Counted from the stretch's first letter, positions 16,094 through 25,396 are shown. The stretch: DNA of 64,000 nt from Agrobacterium tumefaciens (GCF_005221385.1 NZ_CP039903.1:372001-436000), one strand, 5' to 3'. Program-made: numbers and translations. The notes: generated from the sequence alone by a model not told the origin.

Positions 16094-18013
16094 ATGTCTC
16101 AAATCGTCGACAAGGACGTTGCCGAGAAACCGGATGCGGATGACAAGCATCAGAACAAGGGGCTTTACGCCGCCATCCTTGGTTCGATCGGCGTTGTTTA
16201 CGGCGATATCGGCACCAGCCCGCTTTATGCCTTCCGCGAAGCACTGCGGCCGATCGCCTATGATGGCGTGACGCGGGAGGAGGTCATCGGCCTCACATCG
16301 CTGATGATCTGGGCTTTGACGATCATCGTGACGTTCAAATACATCACGCTGCTGCTGCGCGCCGACAATGACGGCGAGGGCGGCACGCTCTCGCTGCTGG
16401 CGCTGCTAATGAAGACGGCGGGTACCCACCGCGGCGTGCTCATCGTGCTCGGCCTCATCGGCGCGGCGCTGTTTCTGGGTGATGCGATGATCACGCCGGC
16501 GCTGTCGGTGCTGTCGGCGGTGGAGGGCCTGAAACTCGTCACGCCCGCTATGGACGACTTCATTATTCCGATATCCGTCTGCATTCTCATCGGTCTTTTC
16601 GCCATCCAGTCGCATGGCACGGGAACGGTGGCGAAATTCTTCGGGCCGATCACGGCGGTCTGGTTCCTCGTGATGGGTCTCGCCGGCCTCATTCATATCG
16701 CGGATGATTTCGGCATTCTCTTTGCCTTCAATCCGTGGCACGCGGTGGAGTTTCTGGCCAATGAAGGCTTTTACGGTATCGTCGTGCTCGGCGCGGTGTT
16801 CCTGACGATCACCGGTGCCGAAGCGCTTTATGCCGATCTCGGCCATTTTGGCCGCCGCCCCATCCAGTGGGCATGGTTCTGTCTGGTGTTCCCGGCGCTG
16901 ACGCTGAATTATCTCGGGCAGGGCGCGCTGGTGCTCAAAGACCCGGCGGCGATGTCCAATCCGTTTTACCTGATGTTCCCGCAATGGGCGATCCTGCCTG
17001 CCGTCATTCTCGCCACCGCCGCCACCATCATCGCCAGCCAGGCGGTGATAACAGGCGCGTTTTCGCTGGTGCGTCAGGCCATCCATCTCGGCTACCTGCC
17101 GCGCATGGAAATCCTCTTCACCTCGGAAACCAATACCGGGCAGATCTACCTGCCGGCCGTCAACACCATCCTGCTGTTCGGCGTCGTCGCTCTGGTGCTC
17201 ACCTTCAAGAGTTCCGATGCGCTGGCCACCGCCTACGGTATTTCCGTCACGGGCGCGATGGTCGTAACCAGCTTGATGTTCTTTGAGTTCGTGCGCAAAC
17301 GCTGGCAGTGGTCGGTCTGGCTGGCGCTTGCCGTGCTGGCGCCGCTTCTGCTGCTGGAGCTGATCTTCCTCGGTGCGAACCTGCTGAAGATTCACGACGG
17401 CGGCTACGTGCCGGTTCTGCTGGCGATCGCCTTCACCATCATCATGACCACCTGGCAGCGCGGCTCGCGAATCCTCTTTGCCAAGACCCGCCGCAGCGAC
17501 GTGCCGCTGAAGGCTTTCGTCGCCTCGGTGGAAAAGGAAAGCGCCCATGCGCCGGTGCGTGTGCCCGGCACTGCGATTTTCCTGACTGGCGATCCGGAGG
17601 CAGCACCAGCGGCCCTGCTGCATAATCTCAAACACAACCACGTCCTGCATGACAAGAACGTCATCCTGACAATCCGCACCGAGGACCAGCCGCGCGTCCG
17701 CCCGGAGAACAGGTACACGCTGACGAAACTCAGTGACCGTTTCGCGGTGGTGGAACTGCATTTCGGCTTCATGGAAACCCAGAATGTCACCCAGGCGCTG
17801 GGTTACCTGAGGCGCACCGGCTACAAGTTCGACATCATGTCGACCTCATTTTACCTGGGTCGCCGCAAGCTGGTGCCGGATCCGAAATCGGGCATGCCAG
17901 GCTGGCAGAACCGTCTGTTCATCGCCCTTGCCGAAACCGCGGCCGATCCGTCGGACTATTTCCGCCTTCCGGCCAACCGTGTGGTGGAACTGGGTTCTCA
18001 CGTCGTCGTGTGA
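16094..18013 (+). CDS. kup: Low-affinity potassium transporter Kup
   Basis: Kup imports K+ with protons across the inner membrane. The 639-residue length fits the family. The signature [16 protein letters not shown] is near residue 35, about twelve hydrophobic segments fill residues 20-450, and a cytosolic C-terminal domain follows. AAGGAG overlaps the end of corA upstream. A strong stem-loop covers the stop codon at the 3' end. Confidence 0.95.
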   Translation: MSQIVDKDVAEKPDADDKHQNKGLYAAILGSIGVVYGDIGTSPLYAFREALRPIAYDGVTREEVIGLTSLMIWALTIIVTFKYITLLLRADNDGEGGTLSLLALLMKTAGTHRGVLIVLGLIGAALFLGDAMITPALSVLSAVEGLKLVTPAMDDFIIPISVCILIGLFAIQSHGTGTVAKFFGPITAVWFLVMGLAGLIHIADDFGILFAFNPWHAVEFLANEGFYGIVVLGAVFLTITGAEALYADLGHFGRRPIQWAWFCLVFPALTLNYLGQGALVLKDPAAMSNPFYLMFPQWAILPAVILATAATIIASQAVITGAFSLVRQAIHLGYLPRMEILFTSETNTGQIYLPAVNTILLFGVVALVLTFKSSDALATAYGISVTGAMVVTSLMFFEFVRKRWQWSVWLALAVLAPLLLLELIFLGANLLKIHDGGYVPVLLAIAFTIIMTTWQRGSRILFAKTRRSDVPLKAFVASVEKESAHAPVRVPGTAIFLTGDPEAAPAALLHNLKHNHVLHDKNVILTIRTEDQPRVRPENRYTLTKLSDRFAVVELHFGFMETQNVTQALGYLRRTGYKFDIMSTSFYLGRRKLVPDPKSGMPGWQNRLFIALAETAADPSDYFRLPANRVVELGSHVVV

Positions 18014-18022
18014 CGACGTGAG
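17997..18022. terminator. Stem-loop covering the kup stop codon
   Basis: Perfect 11-base arms (17997-18007, CTCACGTCGTC, and 18012-18022) surround a GTGT loop, and the kup TGA lies at the loop and 3' stem. No T-run follows, so it may stabilise the mRNA end or act with another factor rather than be a classical intrinsic terminator. Confidence 0.5.
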
Positions 18023-18055
18023 CATGCCCCATGTAGCTGGGCGGCCTCCTTCTTT

Positions 18056-18170
18056 CCGTCATACCGGCCTTGAGCCGGCATCCAGCCAGCCCAAGTCCTT
18101 GGGCTGAAAGGATTCTTTACGCCACGCCGACGCGTGTCGGCTGCATTCCGGCTCAAGGCCGGAATGACGG
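18056..18170. repeat. Mosaic palindromic element between kup and the sleB-like gene
   Basis: Arms of 23 bases at 18056-18078 and 18148-18170 match with one mismatch. They differ from the arms of the element at 6894. The core shares the AGCCCAAG/CTTGGGCT hairpin (18088-18105) and a GCCGACGCGTGTCGGC palindrome with that element. This is the swapped-module pattern expected of mosaic intergenic repeats. It fills the middle of the roughly 350-base gap from 18014 to 18361. Confidence 0.75.
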
Positions 18171-18282
18171 ATGTGGAGATGCCCTGCGGGGACAGTTATG
18201 ATCGGCAAATGCGAACTCGACTCCACGCCACGCGCTTTAGAAGATGCTTACACATTAACGTGAAGCCGCGTTCCCTCGCGGC

Positions 18283-18303
18283 GTTAACCAAGCATCAAGG
18301 TTA
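18283..18303. promoter_or_regulatory. Inverted repeat TTAACC-N9-GGTTAA upstream of sleB-like gene
   Basis: Perfect six-base arms lie about 60-80 bases upstream of the cell-wall hydrolase gene. TTAACC is also the rhizobial form of CtrA half-sites, but the spacing does not fit a standard CtrA full site. It is a candidate operator of unknown regulator. Confidence 0.3.
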
Positions 18304-18361
18304 ATAAGAGATTCTTCAACACCTGTAGCAAATATGGTTGTCGGTGTTCGGAGTGCTGGTT

Positions 18362-19543
18362 TTGCGTTCGAAAAGTGTAATGCGTCGTCGGTCCTCCGCG
18401 TCCCTTCAGGCATGGACCTCCAGATGGGCCTCGCCCGTCGTCTTCGGCCTTGCCGCCTGGCTCGTCTTTCCTTCCCTCGCTGCGCGTGCAGATCTGGCCT
18501 CGCTCTTGGCCGGGTTGGACAATGGCGGCGAGCAATGGCGCATGGTGCTGACTGCCTCTCCGGCGGGTTCGGTGCACAATGCCTCGCTCACTTTTAATGA
18601 TGCGGCAGGCGAGGCGGCGCTGCATGGCAGCGGCATGACCCTGCCGAATGGCAGCAAGGTCGCCTTCGTCACCAACAAGAAGGGCGAGGCGACGACGCCG
18701 GATAGCGAGCGTGTCAACCGCGCCGCCAAGAAAGGCCGCATCGTCGCCACCGAAATCATGCAGCCGCCAAAGGCCTTCACCGCCGGCTCCGTCCTTCAAC
18801 GCACCAGCATGCTGGATATCGAGCCGCTGAAGCGCAAGGACCGCACGGCCTTCGTGAAGCCCAAACGCGGCAAGGATGTTGAACTCGCCTCTTTCTATTT
18901 CCGCCGCGATGAAAAGAAGGTGGACAAGAGCGTGTCGCCGATGTTGGCGGAACTCATCACCAACCGTACCCCTGACATTCTCGCCACGGCCTACGCGCCG
19001 GCCGCCCCCGATTTTGCCCGCGAATCGCCCTTCGACGCCATTCTCAAAAAGCCCGATGCCGGCCGTTTCGTGCCGCAGATCAGCCCGGAAGACCACGCCT
19101 GGGCGGCGACCCCGCTGCCGGCCGAGGTGTTTTCCGCAGCTGAACAGCAGTGCCTGGCATCCGGCATCTATTTCGAGGCGCGCGGAGAATCGGTCAAGGG
19201 ACAGGCGGCGGTGGCGCAGGTCATCCTCAACCGTGTGCGTAACCCTACCTATCCGAAAACCATCTGCGGTGTGGTCTATCAGAACAAGGACTGGCGCAAC
19301 CGCTGCCAGTTTTCCTTCGCCTGCGACAATATAAAGGACCGCGTGAATTCCGAACGCCATTGGAAAATGGCGCGCGAAGTGGCCATGGCCACCACCGCCG
19401 GCAAGATCTGGCTGAACGAAGTGGGCTCCGCCACTCATTATCATGCCGTTTATGTTCGCCCGGCCTGGGGCAAGTCCATGAAAAAGGTCGGTCGGATCGG
19501 TCTGCACGTGTTTTACCGTACCTATGGTGGCGGCTGGAGCTGA
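18362..19543 (+). CDS. Secreted SleB-like cell wall hydrolase (Hydrolase_2 domain)
   Basis: An exported protein of about 394 residues. A basic start leads into a hydrophobic segment ending in SLAARA, a likely Sec signal or anchor. A variable middle part follows. The C-terminal SleB/CwlJ-type domain (about 260-390) has CLASGIYFEARGES with the catalytic glutamate, GQAAVAQVILNRV and CQFSFACD. It would act on peptidoglycan in the periplasm. The start is uncertain. TTG at 18362 has GGAG 8 bases upstream; ATG at 18380 and TTG at 18338 are alternatives. Confidence 0.85.
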   Translation: MRSKSVMRRRSSASLQAWTSRWASPVVFGLAAWLVFPSLAARADLASLLAGLDNGGEQWRMVLTASPAGSVHNASLTFNDAAGEAALHGSGMTLPNGSKVAFVTNKKGEATTPDSERVNRAAKKGRIVATEIMQPPKAFTAGSVLQRTSMLDIEPLKRKDRTAFVKPKRGKDVELASFYFRRDEKKVDKSVSPMLAELITNRTPDILATAYAPAAPDFARESPFDAILKKPDAGRFVPQISPEDHAWAATPLPAEVFSAAEQQCLASGIYFEARGESVKGQAAVAQVILNRVRNPTYPKTICGVVYQNKDWRNRCQFSFACDNIKDRVNSERHWKMAREVAMATTAGKIWLNEVGSATHYHAVYVRPAWGKSMKKVGRIGLHVFYRTYGGGWS

Positions 19544-19679
19544 TACCACCGCCAATTTGTCGCATTTTGCGTGTCAAAAATGCCGATTCCCTCGCGAAAC
19601 ATCGCCGCCAAACAGTGATTTGGCATCAAGCTATTGTTTTTCAATGATTAATTTGTGCTGAAACAAGCGCCCTCAGTGC

Positions 19680-19708
19680 CTTGACTAGAGAAGCCCCTAA
19701 AACTATGT
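19680..19708 (+). promoter_or_regulatory. Sigma-70 promoter of the atp operon
   Basis: CTTGAC at 19680-19685, a 17-base spacer and CTATGT at 19703-19708 match the rhizobial housekeeping consensus CTTGAC-N17-CTATAT closely. It lies about 105 bases upstream of atpI in the right orientation. Confidence 0.65.
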
Positions 19709-19813
19709 TGCGCGCGACTTCAGAGCGGGCTGGAACAGGCTTAATCCGTCACCGTTTACAACTCCAAAGGGTTCTGGCATGGCTGGAACGGAGAAAATGG
19801 GTGGGATTTTAAG

Positions 19814-20179
19814 ATGACTGGCAACCGTGACGATAGTCTGGACGAGCGTCGCAAACGCCTTGCTGATGAGTTGGCAAAGGTGAAAGCGGAGGATGAGGCG
19901 GAAGTGAGGGCGGAGACCAACGCTGCGGAAACCCGGAAGGGTTTTGCGATGGCGGTGAAGCTCTCATCGGAGTTCATTTCGGCCATCGTGGTCGGCGCTA
20001 TGCTGGGTTATCTTCTGGATTATTTTGTCGGCACGACGCCGTGGGGGATGATCGTTCTTCTTCTTCTCGGTTTCTGCGCAGGCGTATTGAATGTGTTGCG
20101 CTCGACGGGCGCGGTGGCCAAGCCGCCGTTGCTGGAGAAGGCGGACAAGCGAGACGAGGGTGGAAAAGGCGGCGTTTAA
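19814..20179 (+). CDS. atpI: ATP synthase accessory protein AtpI
   Basis: A 121-residue membrane protein that helps c-ring assembly of the F0F1 ATP synthase and may carry Mg2+. A charged N-terminal helix is followed by two membrane helices at about 50-70 and 75-95 (FISAIVVGAMLGYLLDYF, WGMIVLLLLGFCAGVLNVLR), the AtpI pattern. It is the first gene of the five-gene F0 operon, as usual in alphaproteobacteria where the F1 genes lie elsewhere. Confidence 0.92.
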   Translation: MTGNRDDSLDERRKRLADELAKVKAEDEAEVRAETNAAETRKGFAMAVKLSSEFISAIVVGAMLGYLLDYFVGTTPWGMIVLLLLGFCAGVLNVLRSTGAVAKPPLLEKADKRDEGGKGGV

Positions 20180-20240
20180 GCTGCTTTTTCTTGGCAGTTG
20201 AGATGCCGCGATGCGCGGCGACAGGTAAAGAGGGCAGCCG

Positions 20241-20990
20241 GTGGCAAACGATCCGACCCATCAGTTCTTGGTGCAGCCGATCATTCCGATCGAAATTGGC
20301 GGCGTCGATTTTTCCTTCACCAATGCGTCGCTTTTCATGGTTGCGACCGTGGCCGCCGCTTCCGGTTTCCTTTATTTCGCAACGTCGAACCGCGGTCTGA
20401 TCCCGACCCGCATGCAGTCCGTTGCTGAAATGTCCTATGAATTCATCGCCTCCATGCTGCGCGAAGGCGCCGGCAAAAAGGGCATGGTGTTCTTCCCCTT
20501 CGTCTTTTCGCTGTTCATGTTCGTGCTGACGGCAAACCTTCTCGGCATGTTCCCGTATTTCTTCACGGTCACCAGCCAGATCATCGTTACCTTCGCGCTC
20601 GCCTGCCTCGTCATCGGCACGGTCATCGTTTACGGTTTCTACAAGCACGGCCTGCATTTCTTCGGTATCTTTGCCCCCTCGGGTGTGCCGAAGGCGCTTT
20701 TGCCGCTTGTCGCGTCGATTGAAATGATCTCGTTCCTGTCGCGTCCGATCAGCCTTTCCGTTCGTCTCTTCGCGAACATGCTGGCCGGCCACATCACGCT
20801 CAAGGTTTTCGCGGGCTTCGTCGCCTCCATGGGTGCGCTCGGCGCGCTTGGCGTCGGCGGCGCTGTCCTGCCTCTCATCATGACGGTCGCAATGACCGCT
20901 CTCGAATTTCTCGTTGCCTTCCTGCAGGCTTATGTGTTCGCGGTACTGACTTGCATGTACCTGAACGACGCCGTGCATGGTGGTCACTGA
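20241..20990 (+). CDS. atpB: ATP synthase F0 subunit a
   Basis: Subunit a forms the proton half-channels against the c-ring. The 249-residue protein has five or six hydrophobic helices, and the essential arginine lies in [14 protein letters not shown] near residue 175. The start is GTG at 20241, preceded by GAGGG. A short N-terminal extension naming the membrane-bound Asp/Gln-rich segment (DPTHQF) is typical for the alphaproteobacterial subunit. Confidence 0.96.
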   Translation: MANDPTHQFLVQPIIPIEIGGVDFSFTNASLFMVATVAAASGFLYFATSNRGLIPTRMQSVAEMSYEFIASMLREGAGKKGMVFFPFVFSLFMFVLTANLLGMFPYFFTVTSQIIVTFALACLVIGTVIVYGFYKHGLHFFGIFAPSGVPKALLPLVASIEMISFLSRPISLSVRLFANMLAGHITLKVFAGFVASMGALGALGVGGAVLPLIMTVAMTALEFLVAFLQAYVFAVLTCMYLNDAVHGGH

Positions 20991-21062
20991 GAAGTAAAGT
21001 CGCTGGCCCCGGTAACGGGTGTCAAGAATAGCCGCAACAACCAATATCTCAAGGAGTCTCAC

Positions 21063-21290
21063 ATGGAAGCGGAAGCAGCAAAGTACATCGGCGCAGGTCT
21101 CGCATGCCTCGGCATGGCTGGTACGTCCCTCGCACTCGGCCGTATCTTCGGTGATTACCTGTCCGGCGCACTGCGCAACCCCTCTGCTGCCGACAGCCAG
21201 TTCGGCCGTCTGGTATTCGGCTTCGCCGTTACGGAAGCTCTGGGCATCTTCTCGCTGCTCGTTGCTCTCCTTCTCCTGTTCGCTGTCTGA
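21063..21290 (+). CDS. atpE: ATP synthase F0 subunit c
   Basis: A 75-residue proteolipid with two hydrophobic helices joined by a polar RNPSAAD loop. The proton-carrying carboxylate is the glutamate in FAVTEALGIFSLL near residue 58. AAGGAG lies 7-8 bases before the ATG. It forms the rotating ring that contacts subunit a. Confidence 0.97.
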   Translation: MEAEAAKYIGAGLACLGMAGTSLALGRIFGDYLSGALRNPSAADSQFGRLVFGFAVTEALGIFSLLVALLLLFAV

Positions 21291-21371
21291 TAACGGCATC
21301 AGGTCTGGATCACGGCTCGCGCTGATGGCGTGCCGTGATCCTTCGCATTTGCAGTCCCCCTGGAGGTGAGC

Positions 21372-22010
21372 ATGTTCGTGACCGAGGCTTATGCCCAGTC
21401 AGCACCGACCGTAGGTGAAACGCATACGGAAACTCCGGCTGTCGGCCAGCCGCAACCGGAAGCCACGCACACGGAAACCGGTGTAGCGCATGGTTCCGAA
21501 GGTGCTTCCGGCGTATTCCCGCCGTTCGACCAGTCTACTTATGCATCGCAGGTCCTTTGGCTGGCGATCACGTTCGGCCTTTTCTATCTGCTGATGCAGA
21601 AGGTCATCGTTCCGCGCGTCGGCGGCATTCTCGAAAACCGTCATGGACGCATCGCACAGGATCTCGACGAAGCGGCACGGCTGAAAACCGAAGCCGACGC
21701 AGCCGTCGAAACCTATGAAAAAGAACTCGCGGCAGCCCGCGCCAAGGCAAGCTCGATCGGCTCCGCGGCACGTGACGCCGCCAAGGCCAAGGCCGATGCC
21801 GACCGCGCCGCTATCGAGGCAGGACTTGCTGAAAAGCTTGCTGCCGCCGAAAAGCGCATTGCGGGCATCAGGGACCAGGCTTTCGCCGATGTCGGCGCCA
21901 TTGCCGAGGAAACCGCGACCGCGATCGTCGACCAGCTGGTTGGCGCCAAGGTCAAGGATACCGACGTCAAGGCTGCCATTGCCGCCGCTTCGAACGTGAA
22001 GGGAGCCTGA
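21372..22010 (+). CDS. atpF2: ATP synthase F0 subunit b'
   Basis: The diverged second b subunit found in photosynthetic and alphaproteobacterial ATP synthases. A 55-residue alanine/threonine/glutamate-rich N-terminus precedes one membrane helix at about 57-78 ([20 protein letters not shown]). A long charged helix forms the peripheral stalk. The start at 21372 is chosen because GGAGG (21362-21366) sits 5 bases upstream, and the GTG at 21366 overlaps that site. It ends one base before atpF. Confidence 0.95.
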   Translation: MFVTEAYAQSAPTVGETHTETPAVGQPQPEATHTETGVAHGSEGASGVFPPFDQSTYASQVLWLAITFGLFYLLMQKVIVPRVGGILENRHGRIAQDLDEAARLKTEADAAVETYEKELAAARAKASSIGSAARDAAKAKADADRAAIEAGLAEKLAAAEKRIAGIRDQAFADVGAIAEETATAIVDQLVGAKVKDTDVKAAIAAASNVKGA

Positions 22011-22011
22011 C

Positions 22012-22497
22012 ATGGCATTTGATGCATCATTTTTCGCTCTTGTCGGTCTCGTCCTTTTCTTCGTCCTGATCGCCTATCTCAAGGTTCCGGGCATGCTCTC
22101 CAAGTCTCTGGACGAGCGCGCCCAGAACATTCAGGACGAGCTGGCCGAAGCCAAGCGCCTGCGTGAAGAGGCCCAGCACCTGCTGGCCGAATATCAGCGT
22201 AAGCGTAAGGAAGCAGAAGCCGAAGCCGCCGGCATTGTTGCCGCCGCTGAGCGCGAAGCCGCTGCCCTGACGGAAGAAGCCAAGCAGAAGACGGAAGAAT
22301 TCGTCGCTCGCCGCACGGCCCTTTCGGAACAGAAGATCAAGCAGGCCGAAGAAGACGCCATCGGCGCCGTCCGCGCCGCCGCCGTTGATATCGCCATTGC
22401 CGCTTCCGAGAAGCTCATTGCCGAAAAGACGACTGCCGCCGCAAAGGCCAAGCTTTTCTCCGCCACGATCGGCGAAGTGAAGTCGAAGCTGAACTAA
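22012..22497 (+). CDS. atpF: ATP synthase F0 subunit b
   Basis: A 161-residue peripheral-stalk subunit. It has a short hydrophobic N-terminal helix (SFFALVGLVLFFVLIAYLKV) followed by an uninterrupted amphipathic, charged helix that dimerises with b'. It starts one base after the b' gene, so translation is coupled. It is the last gene of the operon, followed by an intrinsic terminator. Confidence 0.96.
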   Translation: MAFDASFFALVGLVLFFVLIAYLKVPGMLSKSLDERAQNIQDELAEAKRLREEAQHLLAEYQRKRKEAEAEAAGIVAAAEREAAALTEEAKQKTEEFVARRTALSEQKIKQAEEDAIGAVRAAAVDIAIAASEKLIAEKTTAAAKAKLFSATIGEVKSKLN

Positions 22498-22515
22498 GTT
22501 CATCATCGGACTATC

Positions 22516-22551
22516 AAAAACCCCTCCGGCGTGAGCCGTGAGGGGTTTTTT
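22516..22551 (+). terminator. Intrinsic terminator of the atp operon
   Basis: AAAAACCCCTC at 22516-22526 pairs with GAGGGGTTTTT at 22540-22550 around an inner CGGC/GCCG stem with a GTGA loop. The stem runs directly into six T residues. It lies 19 bases after the atpF stop. Confidence 0.88.
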
Positions 22552-22706
22552 GTTTGAGGTGGTGAAGCCGCTTCGAGACATGACATTGTCTGTTCATCGG
22601 GAATGCGGCAATTTTCCGAGGGGTATTCTTCGACCGCAGCGGCTGGGTTGGGTTCGATTGCGCTTCCGCTTTTCGCCAAGAAGGGGACATTCGGACAAAC
22701 GGCGGA

Positions 22707-23243
22707 CTAGATGAAGCGGTCGATGAGCAGTTTGATCCGCGCGCGGAGTGTGGGTACATCCGGCTCGTCGCCAATCTGGCCATCCAAGGCGAAAAGGAAG
22801 ACCTCCGCCGATGTCGCGTCACCTATCAGCGCCTCGAAGCTTTCCAAGGCGACCATGCGATGGAGGGCGTCAATTTCGGGATCGAGGCGTTCGCAAACCG
22901 CGTAGAACTCCCCAGCCATAGGTGCGCCGATCATGTCGGCCCACGGCTCTATCATCATAATCCGGCAGACTTCGAACAGACGCTCCCGGGGTGTCCCCAC
23001 ACCCTCTACTGCCTGGCGTGCGGCAGGGTGCCGGGATATTAGCCAGTGCCGGAACACGGCGGTGTAGATGTCTTCTTTGTCGGTGAACGTTTTGTAAAGC
23101 AGTGTCCGCGAGATGTTGGCGCGCTTTGCGATGTCATCGAGTGAGGTTTTCGCATAGCCGAAATTCAGGAAGCACCAACGTGCCGCCAACAGGATGTTGT
23201 CGCGGCGCTGTGCCGCTTCTTCGGGGGTGATCTTCGATGCCAT
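22707..23243 (-). CDS. TetR-family transcriptional repressor
   Basis: A 178-residue regulator. The N-terminal HTH (about 12-60) has RRDNILLAARWCFLNFGYAKTSLDDIAKRANISRTLLYKTFTDKEDIY-type TetR features. The C-terminal ligand domain is not recognisable to a subfamily. It is divergent from an SDR gene it probably controls. The ATG at 23243 is preferred over the TTG at 23258, because the TTG lies inside an operator-like palindrome. The area looks AT-richer than its surroundings, consistent with transfer of the pair. Confidence 0.88.
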   Translation of the reverse strand: MASKITPEEAAQRRDNILLAARWCFLNFGYAKTSLDDIAKRANISRTLLYKTFTDKEDIYTAVFRHWLISRHPAARQAVEGVGTPRERLFEVCRIMMIEPWADMIGAPMAGEFYAVCERLDPEIDALHRMVALESFEALIGDATSAEVFLFALDGQIGDEPDVPTLRARIKLLIDRFI

Positions 23244-23252
23244 AACGTCTCG

Positions 23253-23276
23253 TGACAAAATTTGTGTTTTTTGTCA
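23253..23276. promoter_or_regulatory. TetR operator candidate 1 (TGACAAAA-N8-TTTTGTCA)
   Basis: A perfect eight-plus-eight inverted repeat spans 24 bases and begins 10 bases upstream of the tetR ATG. The outer pattern TGAC-N16-GTCA recurs at 23324-23347 with identical spacing. Confidence 0.65.
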
Positions 23277-23322
23277 ATCAAGCCGAGTAACGAGCTTGCG
23301 TTGTTTAAGTTATCAATCTATT

Positions 23323-23351
23323 TTGACAAAAAATACAAAAAACGTCATAAT
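23323..23351 (+). promoter_or_regulatory. Promoter of the SDR gene with second TetR operator in it
   Basis: TTGACA at 23323-23328 and CATAAT at 23346-23351 are 17 bases apart, a near-consensus sigma-70 promoter for the SDR gene at 23409. A second TGAC-N16-GTCA site (23324-23347) fills the spacer between the two boxes, so repressor bound there would block polymerase. Confidence 0.6.
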
Positions 23352-23408
23352 GTTAATTCGTACAGGTCGCGAATGGCGATAACTCAATTGAAATGAAGGC
23401 TATCAATC

Positions 23409-24317
23409 ATGACCTCGAAATGGACACCTGCGGAAATCCCATCGCAGAAAGGCAAAAGAATTATTGTGACTGGCGCAAACAGCGGTATCGGTTGGTACAC
23501 TGCCCTGGAACTGGCACGTGCCGGCAGCCAGGTCACTATTGCCTCCCGCAGTGCTGACAAAGGCGAAGATGCTGCTGGTCGTATCAGGGTGATTTTACCG
23601 CATGCGGACATTCGTACAGGAATCTTAAATCTGTCTGATCCCGCGTCCGTGACGGCGTTTGCCAACACTTGGCTCGCCGATGGGGATGCGCTGGATATGC
23701 TGATTAATAATGCGGGTGTAATGGGTTTGCCGAAGCGGGAGATGAGCGTTGATGGCTATGAACTTCAGGTCGCAACTAACGTGTTGGGGCCCTATAGACT
23801 GACTGGCCTGCTCCTACCTTCCCTATTGCAGGCATCCGACCCCCGCGTGGTTACAGTCGCTTCGAACACGCACAAGATGTTCAAGCCCGGTCCGATCACC
23901 GACTTTGAGGCCAAGGCAAAATATGCTCCGATGCAGGTCTATGCCAGAACCAAGCTCGCTAACATCTTGTTTGCCCGTGAACTGCAGAAACGTGCTGGCA
24001 GCCGCCTGCTTTCCACAATAGCCCATCCGGGCGGCGCCCGGACGAATCTTTTCGCCGCCACGACTCTAAGTACGAAGATCGCAGGCATTCTCACCTATCC
24101 ATTGCTGCAAGATGCAGCGCATGGCGCCTGGCCGACCCTAATGGCTGCAACGCTGCCGAATGCTCGCCCCGGCGGCTACTATGGCCCAAGTGCACTGTTT
24201 GAGTTACGTGGAAGTCCCAAGGAAACGACGACGGCACCTTACGCCGATGATCCGGCCGCAGCACGAGAGCTGTTCAATGATCTGGAGCGTATTACTGGCT
24301 TCCGCTACGATCTCTGA
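23409..24317 (+). CDS. Short-chain dehydrogenase (retinol-dehydrogenase-like)
   Basis: A 302-residue SDR with the cofactor loop TGANSGIG near residue 22, NNAG near 96, a serine in VTVASNTH near 144 and YARTK near 177. The length and the NTHK region resemble the RDH/WWOX-like SDRs. The substrate cannot be told from sequence. It is divergent from, and probably repressed by, the TetR protein. The gene is visibly less GC-rich and uses more A/T-ending codons than flanking core genes, which suggests acquisition with its regulator. Confidence 0.85.
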   Translation: MTSKWTPAEIPSQKGKRIIVTGANSGIGWYTALELARAGSQVTIASRSADKGEDAAGRIRVILPHADIRTGILNLSDPASVTAFANTWLADGDALDMLINNAGVMGLPKREMSVDGYELQVATNVLGPYRLTGLLLPSLLQASDPRVVTVASNTHKMFKPGPITDFEAKAKYAPMQVYARTKLANILFARELQKRAGSRLLSTIAHPGGARTNLFAATTLSTKIAGILTYPLLQDAAHGAWPTLMAATLPNARPGGYYGPSALFELRGSPKETTTAPYADDPAAARELFNDLERITGFRYDL

Positions 24318-24491
24318 AAGAACTTGCGATATCCCCAGTGCGGTCATCTAGTCTGCATGCTCGCCGAAAGTGTCAACCGGCGAGCTTTCCCCATGCAGTC
24401 TTGGCGTTGCGCTATCACGGGGCGTCATCCGCAAGGTATTGGAGCGCCATGGGGCTAAAAATCGTCCGATTACGACGAGTGGACGACGCAA

Positions 24492-25145
24492 TCAATCCCG
24501 CTTCAGGGGCCGGAAACTCATCCTGTGCAGCGGGCAGGGGCCGTGGCTTTCGATGGCGCGAAGATGGGCCGGTGTGCCGTAACCGGCATGGCCTTCGAAG
24601 CCATAGGACGAATGCACTGCACCGGCGCGTTCCATCATCCGGTCGCGGGTCACCTTGGCGACGATCGAGGCGGCGGCGATGGAGAGGGAGCGGGAATCGC
24701 CCTTGATGACGGCTTTGGCTTCGCAGGTGATGCCGGGCGGCCTGTCGCGACCGTCGGCGAGCACAAGGGCGGGGCAGGTTTCGAGGCCGAGCACGGCGCG
24801 GCGCATGGCGTCGAGGCTGGCGCGCAGGATATTCATGCTGTCGATCAGGCCGGGGCCGGAGGACGCAACCGATACGATCGATGTTTCCATGATCTGTACG
24901 AAGAGGCTTTCCCGCTTCAGCCTCGTCAACTTCTTGGAATCGTCCATACCCTTGGGAATATTGTCCGGATCGAGAATGACGGCTGCCGCAACGACTGGGC
25001 CGGCAAGCGGCCCGCGGCCTGCTTCATCCGTGCCTGCCACGGGCCAGAGACCATTCTTTTTTGCCTCAAGCTCGAAGGAAAAATCCGGGCCGGTATCGGC
25101 AAGATCGAAGAGGGCAGGAGAATCGGGTGGTGTACGGCGTTTCAT
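24492..25145 (-). CDS. rnhB: Ribonuclease HII
   Basis: RNase HII removes ribonucleotides and RNA primers from DNA-RNA hybrids. The catalytic acidic set is present: [14 protein letters not shown] near residue 39, LADGR near 131 and [21 protein letters not shown] near 149. The protein is 217 residues from the ATG at 25145; a longer frame to 25181 adds a cysteine-rich leader without support. It is about 450 bases downstream of the radical SAM gene on the same strand, and that gap is rich in stem-loops. Confidence 0.94.
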   Translation of the reverse strand: MKRRTPPDSPALFDLADTGPDFSFELEAKKNGLWPVAGTDEAGRGPLAGPVVAAAVILDPDNIPKGMDDSKKLTRLKRESLFVQIMETSIVSVASSGPGLIDSMNILRASLDAMRRAVLGLETCPALVLADGRDRPPGITCEAKAVIKGDSRSLSIAAASIVAKVTRDRMMERAGAVHSSYGFEGHAGYGTPAHLRAIESHGPCPLHRMSFRPLKRD

Positions 25146-25210
25146 GCGGCGAAACTTGCACACACACCCGATCTCCTGCAAGCCCCCGGAGGCGGGCGAT
25201 GACAGGCAGG

Positions 25211-25396
25211 GTGAGCCGGGTCGAGGGGGGCGTGGCTCACTATGCCCTTGAGGTCATCATGACCTTCTATCCTCCAGCGGGGCGGCGGAGGAAAAGCGAT
25301 CGCACGCGAGGCGGCGGTTCCGGGGGGCGATGACCGGCGGACCAGGGAAAACCCGCCGGGCATTTCGTCGAGAGCAACGAGACGAGGTGGTTGCTC
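25211..25396. ncRNA. Cluster of five perfect stem-loops, possible structured RNA
   Basis: Five consecutive perfect inverted repeats occur in 186 bases: 25211-25217/25234-25240 (GTGAGCC), 25251-25256/25260-25265 (AGGTCA), 25270-25275/25287-25292 (TCCTCC), 25334-25340/25353-25359 (CCGGCGG) and 25372-25378/25390-25396 (GAGCAAC). I see no tRNA, tmRNA, SRP or RNase P signature. Strand is unknown. It could be a leader RNA of rnhB on the minus strand or an independent small RNA. Confidence 0.3.

Noticed and set aside
19998..21299. Long minus-strand frame of 433 codons across atpI, atpB and atpE
   Set aside because: It is antisense to three well-supported ATP synthase genes, has Asp/Glu/His-rich non-protein-like composition and no ribosome site.
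25211..25396. tmRNA, SRP RNA or RNase P RNA at the stem-loop cluster
   Set aside because: None of the conserved core sequences (for example GAGGAAAGTCCG of RNase P or the GGAAGCAG loop of SRP RNA) is present on either strand.
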